From: Gigaspora margarita
Lineage: Eukaryota; Glomeromycota; Glomeromycetes; Diversisporales; Gigasporaceae
Direction: 5' to 3'
Length of the DNA: 64,000 bases
Assembly: GCA_009809945.1 (NCBI GenBank)
Contig: WTPW01000686.1
Span: 150,365-214,364 of the forward strand
Part shown: one piece after another, positions 1 to 11,298 of the stretch
Layout: each line of letters starts with the position of its first letter
Numbering within the stretch: position 1 is the first letter of the stretch
Program-made: the position numbers and the translations under genes
The notes under the pieces: generated by a model
Database searches by the model: none
What the model saw: only the letters and a program-made list of their open reading frames with translations
What the model was told of the DNA's origin: nothing

Positions 1-34
<34 letters not shown>

Positions 35-99
35 AAAAAATTGAAAAAATGGGTCGGCGGGTAATGCAAACCGAAAAATCAACTTTGCGTGGCCTAAGG

Positions 100-720
100 A
101 ATGAGTAGGGATGATGCGTTGGACAAGAGATGAGGCTTTAATTTAATGAGAGTTCTTGTGATTTAGGTAGTTATAAGTGTGGTCGATAGCCCGGGTGAAC
201 AACCCGGATATCGAAGATGAATACTTTGGTAGCTGATGGATGTTAAGGAAGGAGAATTAGATGCCGTGACGTAGTCACGTGGCACTCGTTTATTACGAGA
301 CCGTGAACCGGGTCCTTTACGTAGAGTTGATGAGTGGTATGAGTTATTGGTTACGGATATTATGAGTATGGAAATGAGTGAGAATGAGGTATTCCATGAA
401 GGGTATTGGTTCGGTTGAGTAAGTATGAGGTATTGGTGACAGATATAGATGATGAATAAGGATAAGGTATTGTGTGAGAGATGTTGGTTTGGTTGGGTCA
501 GTATGAGGTTATAAGGGATGGTATCAAAGGGAAGAGTAGGGAGTTGTTCTCCCTGCTGCTAGCTCGATGCAAGTCTAGCTTTGTCGTTAGTACTCACCCA
601 CCCACCGCTGGGAAGGAGGTTAGGTTGACATACAGGTGTGGTCGATGGCCCGGGTGGACAACCCGGATATCGGAGATGACTGCTGTGTTAGTCTGATCGA
701 ACAGCCGGATGTTAGAACTA
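100..720. repeat. GC-richer LTR-like/repeat debris with direct repeats
   Basis: Two direct copies of a motif (around 178-238 and 636-700) carry a small hairpin, CCGGGT-loop-ACCCGG. Between them are about three degenerate ~75-bp tandem units rich in GGTATTGGTT and GTATGAGG (about 328-530). Positions 250-315 (GTGACGTAGTCAC followed by a TTTATTACGAG block) align with 17190-17235, so both places descend from one repeat family. No coding frame is convincing. An old LTR or UTR of a retroelement is one reading, but no matching LTR pair is visible. Confidence 0.4.
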
Positions 721-1075
721 AAATGATGGATGCATTAGCTGGACACAATTCTAGGAACTGTCTGTGGACCACGTGAGCAATGAGGCAAGATCCCATATGC
801 AGTGTTGTCATGGGACACGGACACGTATGGCGGACAGTCTGGGACGGAACGGGATGTCCAGGGCATGTCCGCCCATAATTTTTTTTTGTCCTGGACATTT
901 GGCTAATCAACACATGATCATCAGCCAATAAAATTCTTTGTATCCTTCACATAACCCAAACCAAGGGTCTGTATAATTCCGCAATTTGATTGGTTTTACC
1001 CAGCGGAATGTCCCTGACATAGTAGTGTCACGATCGTGATCCTGATGCATGTGACTTGTAATAGGTGATAAGTCA
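721..1075. other. Repeat-like spacer, no gene
   Basis: A relatively GC-rich patch (about 780-890) repeats GGACA/GTCC words in both orientations (GGGACACGGACACG, GGGATGTCCAGGGCATGTCC), as in the ends of a decayed TIR element. No boundaries or reading frame can be supported. Confidence 0.3.
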
Positions 1076-1497
1076 GCCCTGTAAGAAAAGCAGCACATGT
1101 GATATCTGTGCCATTATGGATATATGCGTGAATTTTGGACCGCAAATGGGCCAGATTTTGCAGCAATTTATTAAGCCAAAATACACGTATTTTGGCATGT
1201 TCATTAAAATAATGGAAAGGCACAGTATAATGCACTGTGTTTGACACATGAGGTACAGGATGGTTTCTTTTCACCATGCCATTTTTAAACAGTAAATGGA
1301 CTGGATTTTGCAGCAGTTTACTAATCCAAAATCCACAGATTTTGGCACAGATTTTTGGCATGTTTTTTTACTGAAATTGCAGTGAAGGAATGGTTTGTGG
1401 ATCATGATTTGCACATAAAATTTTTTGTAAAGGCACATAATAGTTGTTTTTCCCATACCATTTGGAACCATACCATGTGCTACTTTTCTTACAGGGC
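1076..1497. mobile_element. Non-autonomous TIR element (MITE), 422 bp
   Basis: Ends are GCCCTGTAAGAAAAG at 1076 and its reverse complement at 1497; 23 of 24 terminal bases pair. The interior has two diverged direct copies of a block with the words CAGATTTTGCAGCA and CCAAAAT (about 1141-1200 and 1300-1365). No convincing target duplication was found and there is no open frame of its own. The superfamily is not assigned. Confidence 0.75.
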
Positions 1498-1622
1498 AGA
1501 TGATGGGGTAGTTGAATGAAGGGATCAGGTATAGTCAATGATGCAATTGATTAAAGCTTATTAGTAAATTGAAAAGACAAATCATACAATATAATTGATT
1601 TGCATAAATAATGTAACTCATA

Positions 1623-1859
1623 CAGGAGGGTCCAAAATTCCAGGTCAAAATGCTTCAGAGTGCATATGAAACATGGTTAGCTAGATCAGAATTAATCAAT
1701 TTTGCCCCAAGATCATAAAAATTTTTACTAATAATTCATATTTATTCATTAATTAAAACATGCCCAGCTAATAATTTTGCTATAGTACCTGCTAACAATT
1801 AGAGCTAAACGCTATTCTATATCTGATGCATCTGACCCAGAATTTTTGTGACCCTCCTG
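1623..1859. mobile_element. Tc1/mariner-like MITE flanked by TA, ~237 bp
   Basis: The element runs from CAGGAGGGTC to GACCCTCCTG with TA on both sides. The outer 12 bases pair perfectly, and imperfect pairing continues for about 35 bp. A second, older copy lacking clean ends lies at about 34270-34516 and shares the interior (GATCAGAATTRATCAATTTTG and the GCTAAACGC block). The TA flanks suggest Tc1/mariner mobilisation. Confidence 0.75.
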
Positions 1860-2092
1860 TAAAATTTGAATAATGTAGTCATAGTCTCATAGTTTATTAA
1901 TTGATTGTATTATGATTTGTAAGAAGGAATTGTAAAACAAACAATATAAATAGAGAGAAAGGGCAAAAGTAATTAAGATAGCTTTTTCTCCTCATAATTA
2001 ATAATAAATCTCTGATTTGATAAACAAACATCTTTATTAATAAACTGTACATAAATACATATAGTCTTGTTAAATAAAAATCCTATAACAAT

Positions 2093-2281
2093 GAACACAG
2101 GACCCCGAAATTTACATAGATAGGTCAGGTATTAGTTTGCTTATTTTTGAGGGTTTTTATACAGATCTTTTCTATTTTTAGTAATTTTTTGCTTATTTTT
2201 GAGGTTTTTTCTACAGATATTTCCATTTTTAGTAATTTATAATTAACTGACCTTTCTATATATATTTTAGAATCCTGTGAA
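2093..2281. mobile_element. TIR element, ~190 bp
   Basis: The left end, ACACAGGACCCCGAAATTT followed by ATAGATAGGTCAG, pairs imperfectly over about 38 bp with the right end (CTGACCTTTCTATAT ... GAATCCTGTG). A diverged relative of the left half is at 27412-27470. No internal frame. Confidence 0.6.
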
Positions 2282-2504
2282 TATGTGTCTCTTGAGTCAT
2301 CCAGAGTGAAGCTCTAACCCAATAGTCTGGATATTAAGAGGGAATCGTAACTTCTAATTAATCCCATAACAAAGTAGAACCTGAGTAATTAACCAAGTCT
2401 CTTGCTTGACATGTTTAAGCAACAAAAAAAAGATTTTAGTATAATAGTGCCAATAGATTAAATCAAATAAATATGATGACAACTAATAAAACTAAACCTT
2501 TCTA

Positions 2505-2807
2505 CCACAGAGAAGTTGGAAGGGTTCATATTGGATTTTGAAGCTTATGCTATATTCAAATATTGGGATAATGCCTGCAAGTGACAAGTATTGGGCCTAT
2601 TTGTGGATGATCACTTGAGGCCATGAATAAGGGGCTTGATAAGACTAAGACCACTTGGGCTGATTTGAGGAAAAGCATCATCAATAAAGTGTCCACTTTT
2701 TATAGTATTGAAGAAATGATAGATAGGTTAATGAGCATGAAACAAATAGTGAATGAATCTATAATGAGTTATATTTATCAATTTAATGCATACCTGGAAC
2801 CAGTATA
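2505..2807 (+). pseudogene. Retrotransposon gag-like fragment, broken
   Basis: From 2505 a frame reads a short acidic/aromatic stretch, has a TGA near 2580 and shifts frame near 2622. It then continues as a 61-residue open stretch (2623-2805) with W-A-D-L-R-K-S-I-I, S-T-F-Y and M-x-Y-I-Y-Q-F-N. The pattern of a Trp-x-x-Leu helix followed by a helical segment recalls the gag domain of Ty3-type retroelements, but no protease, reverse transcriptase or zinc knuckle follows. Stops and the shift make it a remnant. The family call is inference from pattern only; an unrelated host fragment is possible. Confidence 0.35.
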
Positions 2808-4025
2808 AAAATTTTGTCACAAAACTTGCTAGTTATTGTACATGCAGTATGGTTTTGAGTTAATTTATATTGGAATTAATTGTTGTGGTTTCCATTACAA
2901 TTTACTATAAAAATTTTTTTTACATAACTTACTGATTATTATGGTAATTTGCTGTAAAAAATTTCATCTCAATACTTGGACTAATTCTTGCAACTGTCAA
3001 ATGCATAAACTACTAACCTCTCTCCAAATTTACTAAACCGCAAGGTCTAAACTGCACCTGCCAATTACATGAACCCAAAACATAAGAATGATAGCTAGCA
3101 TTCATCTATATAGCTAAAAAGAAATTGGGTATCATCCTGCAGTATCTATTTTAGATCCTTACAGATACTGTAGCTACAGAGCCTAATTATCTACTAATAA
3201 GGGTTCTTGCACTGCCCATGCAACTGTAGAGCCTAAAACTGACTGCAAAGAACTTTTGCGTATTACTATAGCTGTGTATTCTTAACCATCCAATATATCA
3301 CCCAAGCAGACCAACATTACTAATACTTGCAGGGTCACTTAAATGGATGTAGGAAGAAGATAGAGATAGCTTTACCAAAGCGAGTAATAGCAAAACAAAA
3401 AGATAACTTTGTCCCTTCTGAACAAACCTTACATATAAATTTCATCCCTTAACATCTGCATGGCACAGCCTCCCATCTATACCCTTAGCCCTTACTTCAA
3501 TATATCCTATTTGCTGATATTTATAGAAACCTAAATTTGCTAAAATTATATACCATCAAGAAGTACTAGACTATTTTGATTTCAAAAATCCTGCTATATC
3601 TTTTTTATCCTCAAATTAATTACTATAAGTAGCAAGGCATAACAGGTATAGATGCTTATACTAGAATTTAGAAGATGAGCACAGCCACAAGTTTATCAAA
3701 ATGAATTATACAAAAAATGCTTTCATATAGCATTTAACAAACCCAGTATACTGTTATACATGTGATGTTAATGCACATCCAATGATCAATTTGAATATGC
3801 ATCTAATAAGATTCAAAGATATTTACCTGTAAACTATACACTTTATACTTGTACTACATTTCAGGTATTTTTTTTATCAATAATATCTCAGAGTTATACA
3901 ATCAAATGATAATTAGTTTATTACTAATCTTACAAACCAGAATAATTAAGGTATGAATCTTCAGATGAATTCTAAAATTCTCTTTATATAATTATAGAAA
4001 AAATTTTAATTATTTATCAATAATC
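2808..4025. other. AT-rich spacer, nothing recognised
   Basis: No reading frame above background, no clean inverted repeat and no RNA gene was seen here. Confidence 0.5.
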
Positions 4026-4130
4026 TTGAGGACATCAATGTCCTCAAAATTACATAATTACTGATAGTTAAGTATATACTTATTAGATATCAGTAATTAT
4101 GTGATTTTGAGGCCATTGATGACCTCAAAA
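4026..4130. repeat. Foldback hairpin, ~105 bp
   Basis: TTGAGGACATCAATGTCCTC plus an AAAATTACATAATTACTGAT continuation pairs with the right arm (ATCAGTAATTATGTGATTTT then GAGGCCATTGATGACCTCAA). Each arm is about 43 nt with few mismatches and a short loop. It is probably a foldback MITE. Confidence 0.7.
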
Positions 4131-4204
4131 TTACGTAACTTTGTGAACATTTGTCCTTAAGATTAATAATTTGTGGATATCAACATGGTTTTTGCTAAAA
4201 AAAA

Positions 4205-4355
4205 TAAACTAAGCCCCAAAGTACATATTTAAATAAGCTATTTATGGTGAAAGTAGCAAGGATCACTATCAAATCAATAATTCGCAGGTTCTTGTAAAAA
4301 AAACCTAAATAAAAACTACTCAGCCCCAATGTATATATTTAAATAAGTCATTTAT
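4205..4355. repeat. Diverged direct repeat pair in spacer
   Basis: AGCCCCAAAGTACATATTTA and AGCCCCAATGTATATATTTA, each followed by AATAAG and TATTTAT-like bases, are about 110 bp apart. The rest of 4131-5027 holds nothing recognisable. Confidence 0.5.
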
Positions 4356-5027
4356 AATAGCAGAAAAAGTATGCAAATCTATTTCTTTTTTAAGAATATT
4401 ATTTTGATAAGGAGTATTTTTTTTGCATAAAGAGTATTTTTTACAAGATAATAATACTGCAATATGTAAATATTGTTTGTTAATGATGGTAAATTAGTAA
4501 ACTAGTAATTTTAGTCAATGCACATACTAATTCGGATAGCTTATTGCATGATTAGGATCTTGTAACAAAAAGATATATATGCAAAATGAGCAATTTTTTT
4601 TTTCTGCATATATCAAAAAAATTTTGTGTACAGAAAAAACTATTGGATAGAGTGATGAGTAATAAAAAAGCAATTTGATTGGGCAGTAAATCATGAAGAG
4701 GTCAATATAGAAAAGCATTCTCTTAACAAAGGTAATTTGATTATCAGATAATTAAGCCACTAAAAATTCTAATCAGAAAATTAACTAAAAGAGAAAAAGC
4801 AAAAATTTATCTATCTAAATCAGTATTAGAAAGAAAATTTTTCTCGATATTTACCAATGTATTCATCAGTTTTTATACTTTTTAGTTTTTAATATTTTTT
4901 TACAGATGCATAACAACAACAACAGCAAAAGCAATCTTAATAACAAATTCAAATTGAAAAGCAAGAACAATAACATACTGTAGTCAACTATACAAAATGC
5001 TTTCGAGTTTGTAAAACATGAAATTTA

Positions 5028-8000
5028 CTTTTTTAGAGAACCATTAAAGCCAGGTGCCAATCACATGATCTGGTGATTGTCGATCTAACCATCCAGAAAT
5101 CAGAGCTATTATATATGATACAATGACCAATCAAATTAAGACCAAAATCTGGGGTAAATTTTATATATAAGGTATTTTCTTTGTTTATAGCTGCATAAAT
5201 TTTTTTTAAAAAAAAAGTGTTAGTTGTGAAAACTTAGAAATCTAGTACAAACAATACTTATAAAAATACTTTCTGTAAAGAAATTTTGTTAGTACTCTAC
5301 AAAGCACTACTGACAAAAAAAAATTATATAGTAATTAAAAAAAAAAAACTATGAAAAAACGTATATTATATATTGTCATTTTAATGCTTTTTTTTTGCAC
5401 TTTTTTTAAAGTGCCCATATTTACCAAAGACCTTATACTCAAGTACTTTTTGCAAAAAAAAAAAAGTAATGGATACTTCTAGTAAAGAAAATTCTCCCAA
5501 GACCTCTTACAGCAAATATTTAGTATACGATTATTTTTTGAACCAACTACTTTACCAGATTCCTTTGCAATATATTCAACCTCAAGTTTTATATCTAACC
5601 AAAGATGCACATTACTTTTTAATGTTCAATAGCCATTCGAAGTGCTAATGAGCGAATTTGATACAGAATGGTAGCCTTTAGTCACAAACATTTGGGTGAA
5701 ATTTAGTTCTAAGAATCATATTAATAGAAATTATTGGAAAACCTTTGTATGCTGCTTTAATAAACCCTTTAAATCAAGCATGCTCAAAGAGGATGTTCCA
5801 AATGAAAAATGGCAAAAAACAAAGGTTCGAGAGACAGATTTATGTTTTGCAAAGATAAAAGTAACATAGTTTGTTACCATGCAGAAAGTACGCATTGAAT
5901 GTTTTCAAGGCTCACTTGACCATGCACATGAGTTAGAAGAAAGTAAAAAAGTAAAATAATTCCAAGCTGTTCATGTTTTAGTAGAAAAAGAAGTGATTAA
6001 GAATTATCCTGCACCTGCAATAGTTAGTGTGGTTAAGGAGTATGCAAATGAAAAGTTGGATCTTGGCACGAGCATAAAGGAATTGAAATAGAGAGAAGTC
6101 GCCAATATAAAGTATAAAGTCCATGGTCCTCAAAATACTTATTTAATTAGTGCTTCTAATCTAACTCAAGACATACAGGATGCGACTTCGTTTTTAGAAA
6201 AAGAGGGTTATCAAATTGAATTGTATAGAATTCATCACCAATCTACTTGCATTCTTGTTTTTGCATATCCAAAGCAACTCAAGAAGCTTCAGAAGTATGG
6301 ATGTTAACTTTAATAGATTCTACGCACAAAACAAATAAATATAACTGGCATTTGTTTACATTATATATTCAGAATAGATATGGTTGTTGGGACATTGGCA
6401 GTCATTTTTTTGCTAGTAATGAAGATAGCAATACAATTATAGAGGCATTGATAATAATGCGGCAATTTTGTAGCCCTTGGAAACCCCGTTTCTTTCTATT
6501 AGACCAGAGTAGTGTAGAAGCTAGAAGCATTATGGCAGCTTTTCTGGGTCTTTAGAAATGTGAACAGGAATGTGAAGTTATTTTTTGCACTGTACAGTTA
6601 TGCGAACTGATGAATAAAATCTATAATACGGAAACTCAGAACAAGATGATTCAATTCAAGCCATGCACAAGCAGACAAAAATCGGTTGTAAAATGTTCAT
6701 TCAAAAATTAATTAATGAATGTTCCCTCCCTTCTATTAAAAAATATATCACAAGGTACTATTCAAAAAATACTCATCAATAGGCGCTTTGGGCCTACCAA
6801 CATTCCCCATTACTTTTGCAAGTAACATCGACAAATGCTTTGGAATCATATCATAGCAAGTTAAAGAGAATGCTCTCTCCTTAATATGGTTTAATCAGCA
6901 CATGTAATAAGACCATTGCACTTGACTTAAAAAAAGTTCAGATTTGGATTATGTCATATTAGAATTTTGTGTTAAAAGAATTTCGGCCCCTGGCATTGAT
7001 GATGATACTCTCAAGGAAATTTATAAGTTCACTTTTCCAATTCAAAAATTAATTGTCAGTAAAATTTTTGCTGCTGATAATAGAGTAAAAAAGGGAAAGA
7101 AATTGCCTGGTTTAATATTACCTGAGTGCTACTGCCTTTTTTTCCGCAAATATATGCTCCCTTGTAAGCATATCTTCCATGAACAAAAGCATGGTCCCAA
7201 AAAATTGCTGACAATTAGTGCTTAGAGTCAATTTCAATGATTATTTGATGAGGGTAGATTTGAAATTTATGAACACCGTGAGTTAGTAAATATTGAATTT
7301 GAAAAAGACAAAGTCGACAAAGCTGCAAAAAATAGAAGACTTACTATTAANNAGTTGATGGAAAGAACATGCAACCAGTACTAGAATATCAAGGAAAAGG
7401 GTGATAAAACGGAAAAGGCCAAATTTATTCAAAGATAGAAATCTTGTTTAGGCCCAGTTCTAAAATAAATAAAAAAAAAATTAAAAAAAAATTAAAAAAA
7501 AAAAAAATAAAAAAAAAAACAAAATAAAAAATATACGTAAAGTTAGAGGAATATTCGATGTCAGCAATTGTTATCACCATGGAATTGGTGCCAAACTGAA
7601 TTAAGAGGCTTTCAAATATTATCTGAAATCTGCAATTATGGGATATGGTGATGGAATGCATTGTGTTGGTTATTATGAACATGTAATAGAAGTAGAAAGA
7701 GTTAAAATAAAGTATTTGGATATAAGAAATCCACTGGCAAGAGTTAGATGAATAGTGTGTAAAATGTTACTGATTGTTTTAAGATATTGAAAGGATTTGC
7801 AAAGGCAGTTTGCAACAGTAGATGTTGCACTCAAAGGAGATTCATAAATCATGCAATAAAGACTTAAGAATTACTATAAAATCAGTTATAAAAATTCTTT
7901 TTTTTTTACAATGTTTTGTGTATCAAAATATTGATCGTACCATCATAATAATATACAAAAAGCAGTTGTTAGCAGAATCTCTAATAAAAAAATAAAATAA

Positions 8001-8170
8001 AATTTTGCGTCTTTGCCTTGGGTCTGATAGGTTTCTTAGAGTTTCGAGATGAGTAATTTCTTATCCAACTATCATGTAATCACGATGTCTCCAGACACTT
8101 ATAAATTAGGTCAGCTGGCGAACCCAGATCACAAAGTTGGCACCTGGCTTTAATGGATCCCCTTTTTTAG
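5028..8170 (+). mobile_element. MULE DNA transposon with TIRs and 9-bp target duplication
   Basis: The element body is 5037-8161 (3125 bp). The terminal inverted repeats contain the 20-mer CCATTAAAGCCAGGTGCCAA (5041-5060 and, reversed, 8136-8155) and continue with mismatches for about 35 bp, including TGATCTGG. The 9-mer CTTTTTTAG lies directly outside both ends (5028-5036, 8162-8170), the size expected of a MULE target duplication. It holds one decayed transposase frame on the + strand, an A-rich tract (7465-7530), and a 3' part (7540-8100) in which I recognise nothing. An assembly gap of two Ns is at 7351. Confidence 0.93.
5469..7420 (+). pseudogene. MULE transposase with SWIM zinc finger, inactivated
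   Basis: This would encode the transposase that cuts and pastes the surrounding element. Reading from ATG 5469 and allowing frame changes, the order is: an N-terminal lysine-rich region (5650-6240); a MULE transposase core at 6290-6560 (L-I-D-S-T-H-K-T-N-K, Y-G-C-W-D-I-G-S-H-F-F, L-D-Q-S-S-V-E-A-R), where the D of IDSTHKTN and the D of LLDQSS are candidate catalytic residues; a region with Q-x-x-S-P-L-L-L-Q-V-T-S-T-N-A-L-E-S-Y-H-S near 6780-6870; then a SWIM finger C-Y-C-x-n-C-x-H (7126-7180: C-Y-C-L-F-F ... L-P-C-K-H-I-F). In-frame stops (near 5632, 5663, 5869, 5958, 6090, 6306, 6553) and frameshifts kill it. The length fits a full-size transposase of this group, so decay rather than deletion explains its loss. 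It lies between the TIRs of its own element. Confidence 0.9.
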
Positions 8171-9130
8171 CTATTTTTTCACTTAAATTAGTTTGTACCA
8201 TTAGATAATTATACAATATTAATCTATTTTAGCGTAAAACATATCAAATTTGGCAAATTAGCATTTTATGATTTTCAAAGCATTGTTTAAGGGCATTAAT
8301 TATAAACTTTATATTTTTAGTAGATACAGAGTCAATATCCATAGCAGTTGCAGCTGCAATTGCCACTGTCCAAGCCAAGAGGAAAAAAAGACCAAAATAC
8401 TGAGCCCAATATATAAATTAGGAAATCAGATTCTATAATGATCCACATGTCAGATCACAGATTTGATTGGTTCTTGTACACCATTTGGTCAGCATTCTTC
8501 AGAAATTTTTTTATGCCCCAAATTTCTTATAAACTTCATGAATAAGCACATAGGTAGACAGTAAAGAACATGTAGTTTAAATAATCTACAATAATTGCAA
8601 GATTTTATGCTTATTTGGAAGGCTAGACTAAACAGAAATTACTGATCAAAAAACTTTACTATATACGTATTACTCAATTTGTTTGTAAGTATTATTTATT
8701 AACCAGATCTTTACTCAATATGTTTTCAATTTCATTTTTTATGGATTTAAAGTTGTTAAGCATAAAGATCATTTGAATATAGGCTAGTGCATGTAGTAGT
8801 TTATTTTAATTTCATATTATTAAGATCGTTTACTAATTAGTTAAAATAAGCTTAGGTTCTTACTACTTTTTGATTTTAATTAGTGAACTAGAAATATTAT
8901 ATTTGTTTGATGTTAAGATAAAAATACTTACTTATATTATTTAAACTATAGACTCTTATTATTATTGTGAAGTGCTTGAATTTAGTTTAATCATGTAACT
9001 TAGTGTTTTTAAGTGCAAATTTTAATTAGAATTACTCATAATTTTAGTTTTTTTTATTTAAATAATGCTTATTAAGTAAGCTATGCTCTTGTTAGAGATC
9101 AGAAAGATAGATTAGATCCAAGACCAAGTA
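8171..9130. other. AT-rich spacer with one exon-like fragment
   Basis: At 8322-8402, after an acceptor-like TTTTTAG, one frame reads D-T-E-S-I-S-I-A-V-A-A-A-I-A-T-V-Q-A-K then R-K-K-R-P-K-Y and a stop. It is Ala-rich then basic and could be the 5' part of the unknown coding region at 9650-10480. Nothing else is recognised. Confidence 0.3.
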
Positions 9131-9132
9131 CT

Positions 9133-9284
9133 AAGTATAATCTTAATATAAAGAAAATCTGAAGCTAGAAATTTTCTTTGTTATATCAAAGCTTTATTAA
9201 TAATTTCATTATATCAGAGCTGATTTAAACATAAAAATTAGACATTATTGTTATATCAAGGTTCATTATATCGAGGTTATACTG
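9133..9284. mobile_element. Pogo/mariner-like MITE remnant
   Basis: The right end, CGAGGTTATACTG followed by TA, pairs with a degenerate left end (AGTATAATCTTAATATAAAG). The interior has two inverted copies of a GTTATATCAAAGCTT-type block. Ends that pair as CAGTATAACCTCGATATAA are typical of pogo-like elements flanked by TA. The left boundary is approximate. Confidence 0.5.
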
Positions 9285-9286
9285 TA

Positions 9287-9420
9287 CACACCTTTACAGC
9301 AATTATTTTACTAGAAGTTTACTTAATCAACATTATGTAGGAGTAGGGTTAATGATTGATTAGTTGTAGATATATTGCAAGTGAACTGTTGCTTAAAGGA
9401 AGTCAGTTAGATAAGCAATC
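9287..9420. mobile_element. Decayed relative of the MITE at 56490-56666
   Basis: ACAGCAATTATTTTACTAGA and the following TTTACTTAATCAACATTATG align with CGACAATTATTTCACTGAAA and TTCACTTAGCTGACATCACA at 56507-56550. The right half also corresponds loosely. No target duplication is left. Confidence 0.5.
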
Positions 9421-9649
9421 ATCTACTAATTGATAGTAATTAATTTATAAGTTATGGATGGACTGATCAATTTGTTATTTATATAAGAATAAAATAAATA
9501 AAATATATGGGTAAATAAATAAATTAATAAAAAAAATTAATAATGTTGGTTTGCTTATATGATAATCTAATCATTAATCAATTTGATTGGTTAATGCTTT
9601 CAATAATTGATATAATTAAAATTTTGATTGATACTCTATTACTATAATA

Positions 9650-10480
9650 GGTGCAATCGGCATTGTCCAAATATGGTATATTCCCTAACTGTACTAGTAG
9701 TGCAAGCACTACTAGTAGTGATAATAAAAGTAGAAGAGATAGAAGATCTAGTACTAGTAGCAGCAGTTCGATGAGAAGTAGCAGTAAGAGAAGTTCTATT
9801 AGTTTGTCTAGTGGCAGACTACTGAGTCTATTAACTAGGGAACAATCGTTCTATCTTCAGGTAAATATATTATAATCATTCTCTTTTTTTTGTTTTTTTT
9901 TTTTATCTTTTTTTTTTTTTTTTTTAGGATAAAATTAAGGTGTTAATTGAGAAGGCCAATTAATGTCCCAAAAACTGGATCTAGCAAAAAAATAGGAATT
10001 GCAAAGAAATGATATTAGAAAAAAATTAATACCAGCAATTACCAAGATGTTGTCTGGATACCGGTAATACTCAGGTACAATTAAAAAATATTAAAGCAAT
10101 ACTACAAAACACAAAGATGCACTGCACAATAAACTCTGATAGTACAAAAAAGGCACACAATCATGCTCAAGTTGGGTGAAATACTAAGGTGAATGAGATA
10201 AAATAATATAAAGTTTGGTTTTATATAAATTATATTTAAACTATTATTTTTTATTATTGTTTTTTTTATAAAATAATAGAAGAAGAAAAGGAGGCGTATA
10301 GGTTTGGCATTTTTGATCAAATTGGAAAATGAAAGAATAAAGCACTATTCACAGGATGATTTGGAGTTGCTAATGACAATAAAGGTGTTAATGCATACTA
10401 TTTGGTTGAGGAATGGGTTACAGATGATGAGGTAGAGGAAGAGAAGAAAGGACCCCTGAATATATGCATAAAATATTTGT
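9650..10480 (+). pseudogene. Unknown Ser-rich coding region with splice signals, broken
   Basis: After an acceptor-like TACTATAATAG (9640-9650), a clean frame runs to 9859. It is very Ser-rich (S-A-S-T-T-S-S-D-N-K-S-R-R-D-R-R then S-S-S-S-S-M-R-S-S-S-K-R) and ends L-L-T-R-E-Q-S-F-Y-L-Q at a donor GTAAAT. A pyrimidine-rich tract ending TTTTTTAG at 9927 leads into D-K-I-K-V-L-I-E-K-A-N, then a stop. Coding-like stretches continue with stops and shifts (K-N-I-K-A-I-L-Q-N-T-K near 10085; R-R-I-G-L-A-F-L-I-K-L near 10285; E-E-W-V-T-D-D-E-V-E-E-E near 10410). I do not recognise the protein. Splice-site continuity and codon-like composition argue for a once-real gene, perhaps transposon-borne. At least three stops and two shifts argue it is dead or misassembled. 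Confidence 0.45.
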
Positions 10481-11298
10481 AGTACACTTTGACTAAATTT
10501 TTTAAAATGTTTATTATACAGTTACACAAATCTTATTTTTTTTAATAACAACTTAACTCAACCTTTGATGTACATTTAATTAGTAATATCAAAAAGATAT
10601 GTCGTACAGTTACTTATTGTGCAAGAATAGTTGGTCGTACATAATATATAAATATAATATATATAACATACAAAATTTAATAAAAACTAGTAAAATCAAT
10701 AATAGTGACATTATTTATTTATTGTGCATAATTTAGTATCAACTTTATATACCTGTCTCTAAATTGATTCTAGAACAATATCAATATTGTTTGCTTAAGT
10801 ATTACAATGATTGGTATGTACTATATGGAGAATATATATGATTTAACTCAAAAGTTACTAGGAGATAAGTTTCTATTTTACTTGAATAAAGGTCTCTTTA
10901 GCACTATAATATAATATTGTTGTTTTACAAAAAGATAATTTTTGTGGATTAGAACATTGTATAAAATTGAATATTACCAATTTCAATTAATAGAAATTTA
11001 AAACATAAATATAATTTATTAACTTTTACTTTTTTTAAAGTAATATAATTTTAAACATTTATTATATCTTTGTTATACATTAATTTATTTTTAATTAAAA
11101 AAACTATGTTGTACACTTAATTATAAATTTAAAATTTATTTTTTAAAAGTATATCTTACACTTAAACTGTTGCTTTAATGTTTGTGTACACTTTATAATA
11201 AATACGCTTATATAAAGTTTAAAGACAAAGGTTATATATATATATAATATTAGTATTTAGGGATTCTGAGAAGAAGTTGGTTTGTATTAATAAATGAT
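10481..11298. other. AT-rich spacer, nothing recognised
   Basis: No frame, repeat or RNA gene stands out. Confidence 0.5.

Noticed and set aside
907-1471. Three overlapping minus-strand frames of 63-121 codons
   Set aside because: They lie in the MITE at 1076-1497 and its flank, overlap one another in different frames and carry no domain; openness follows from the internal repeat.
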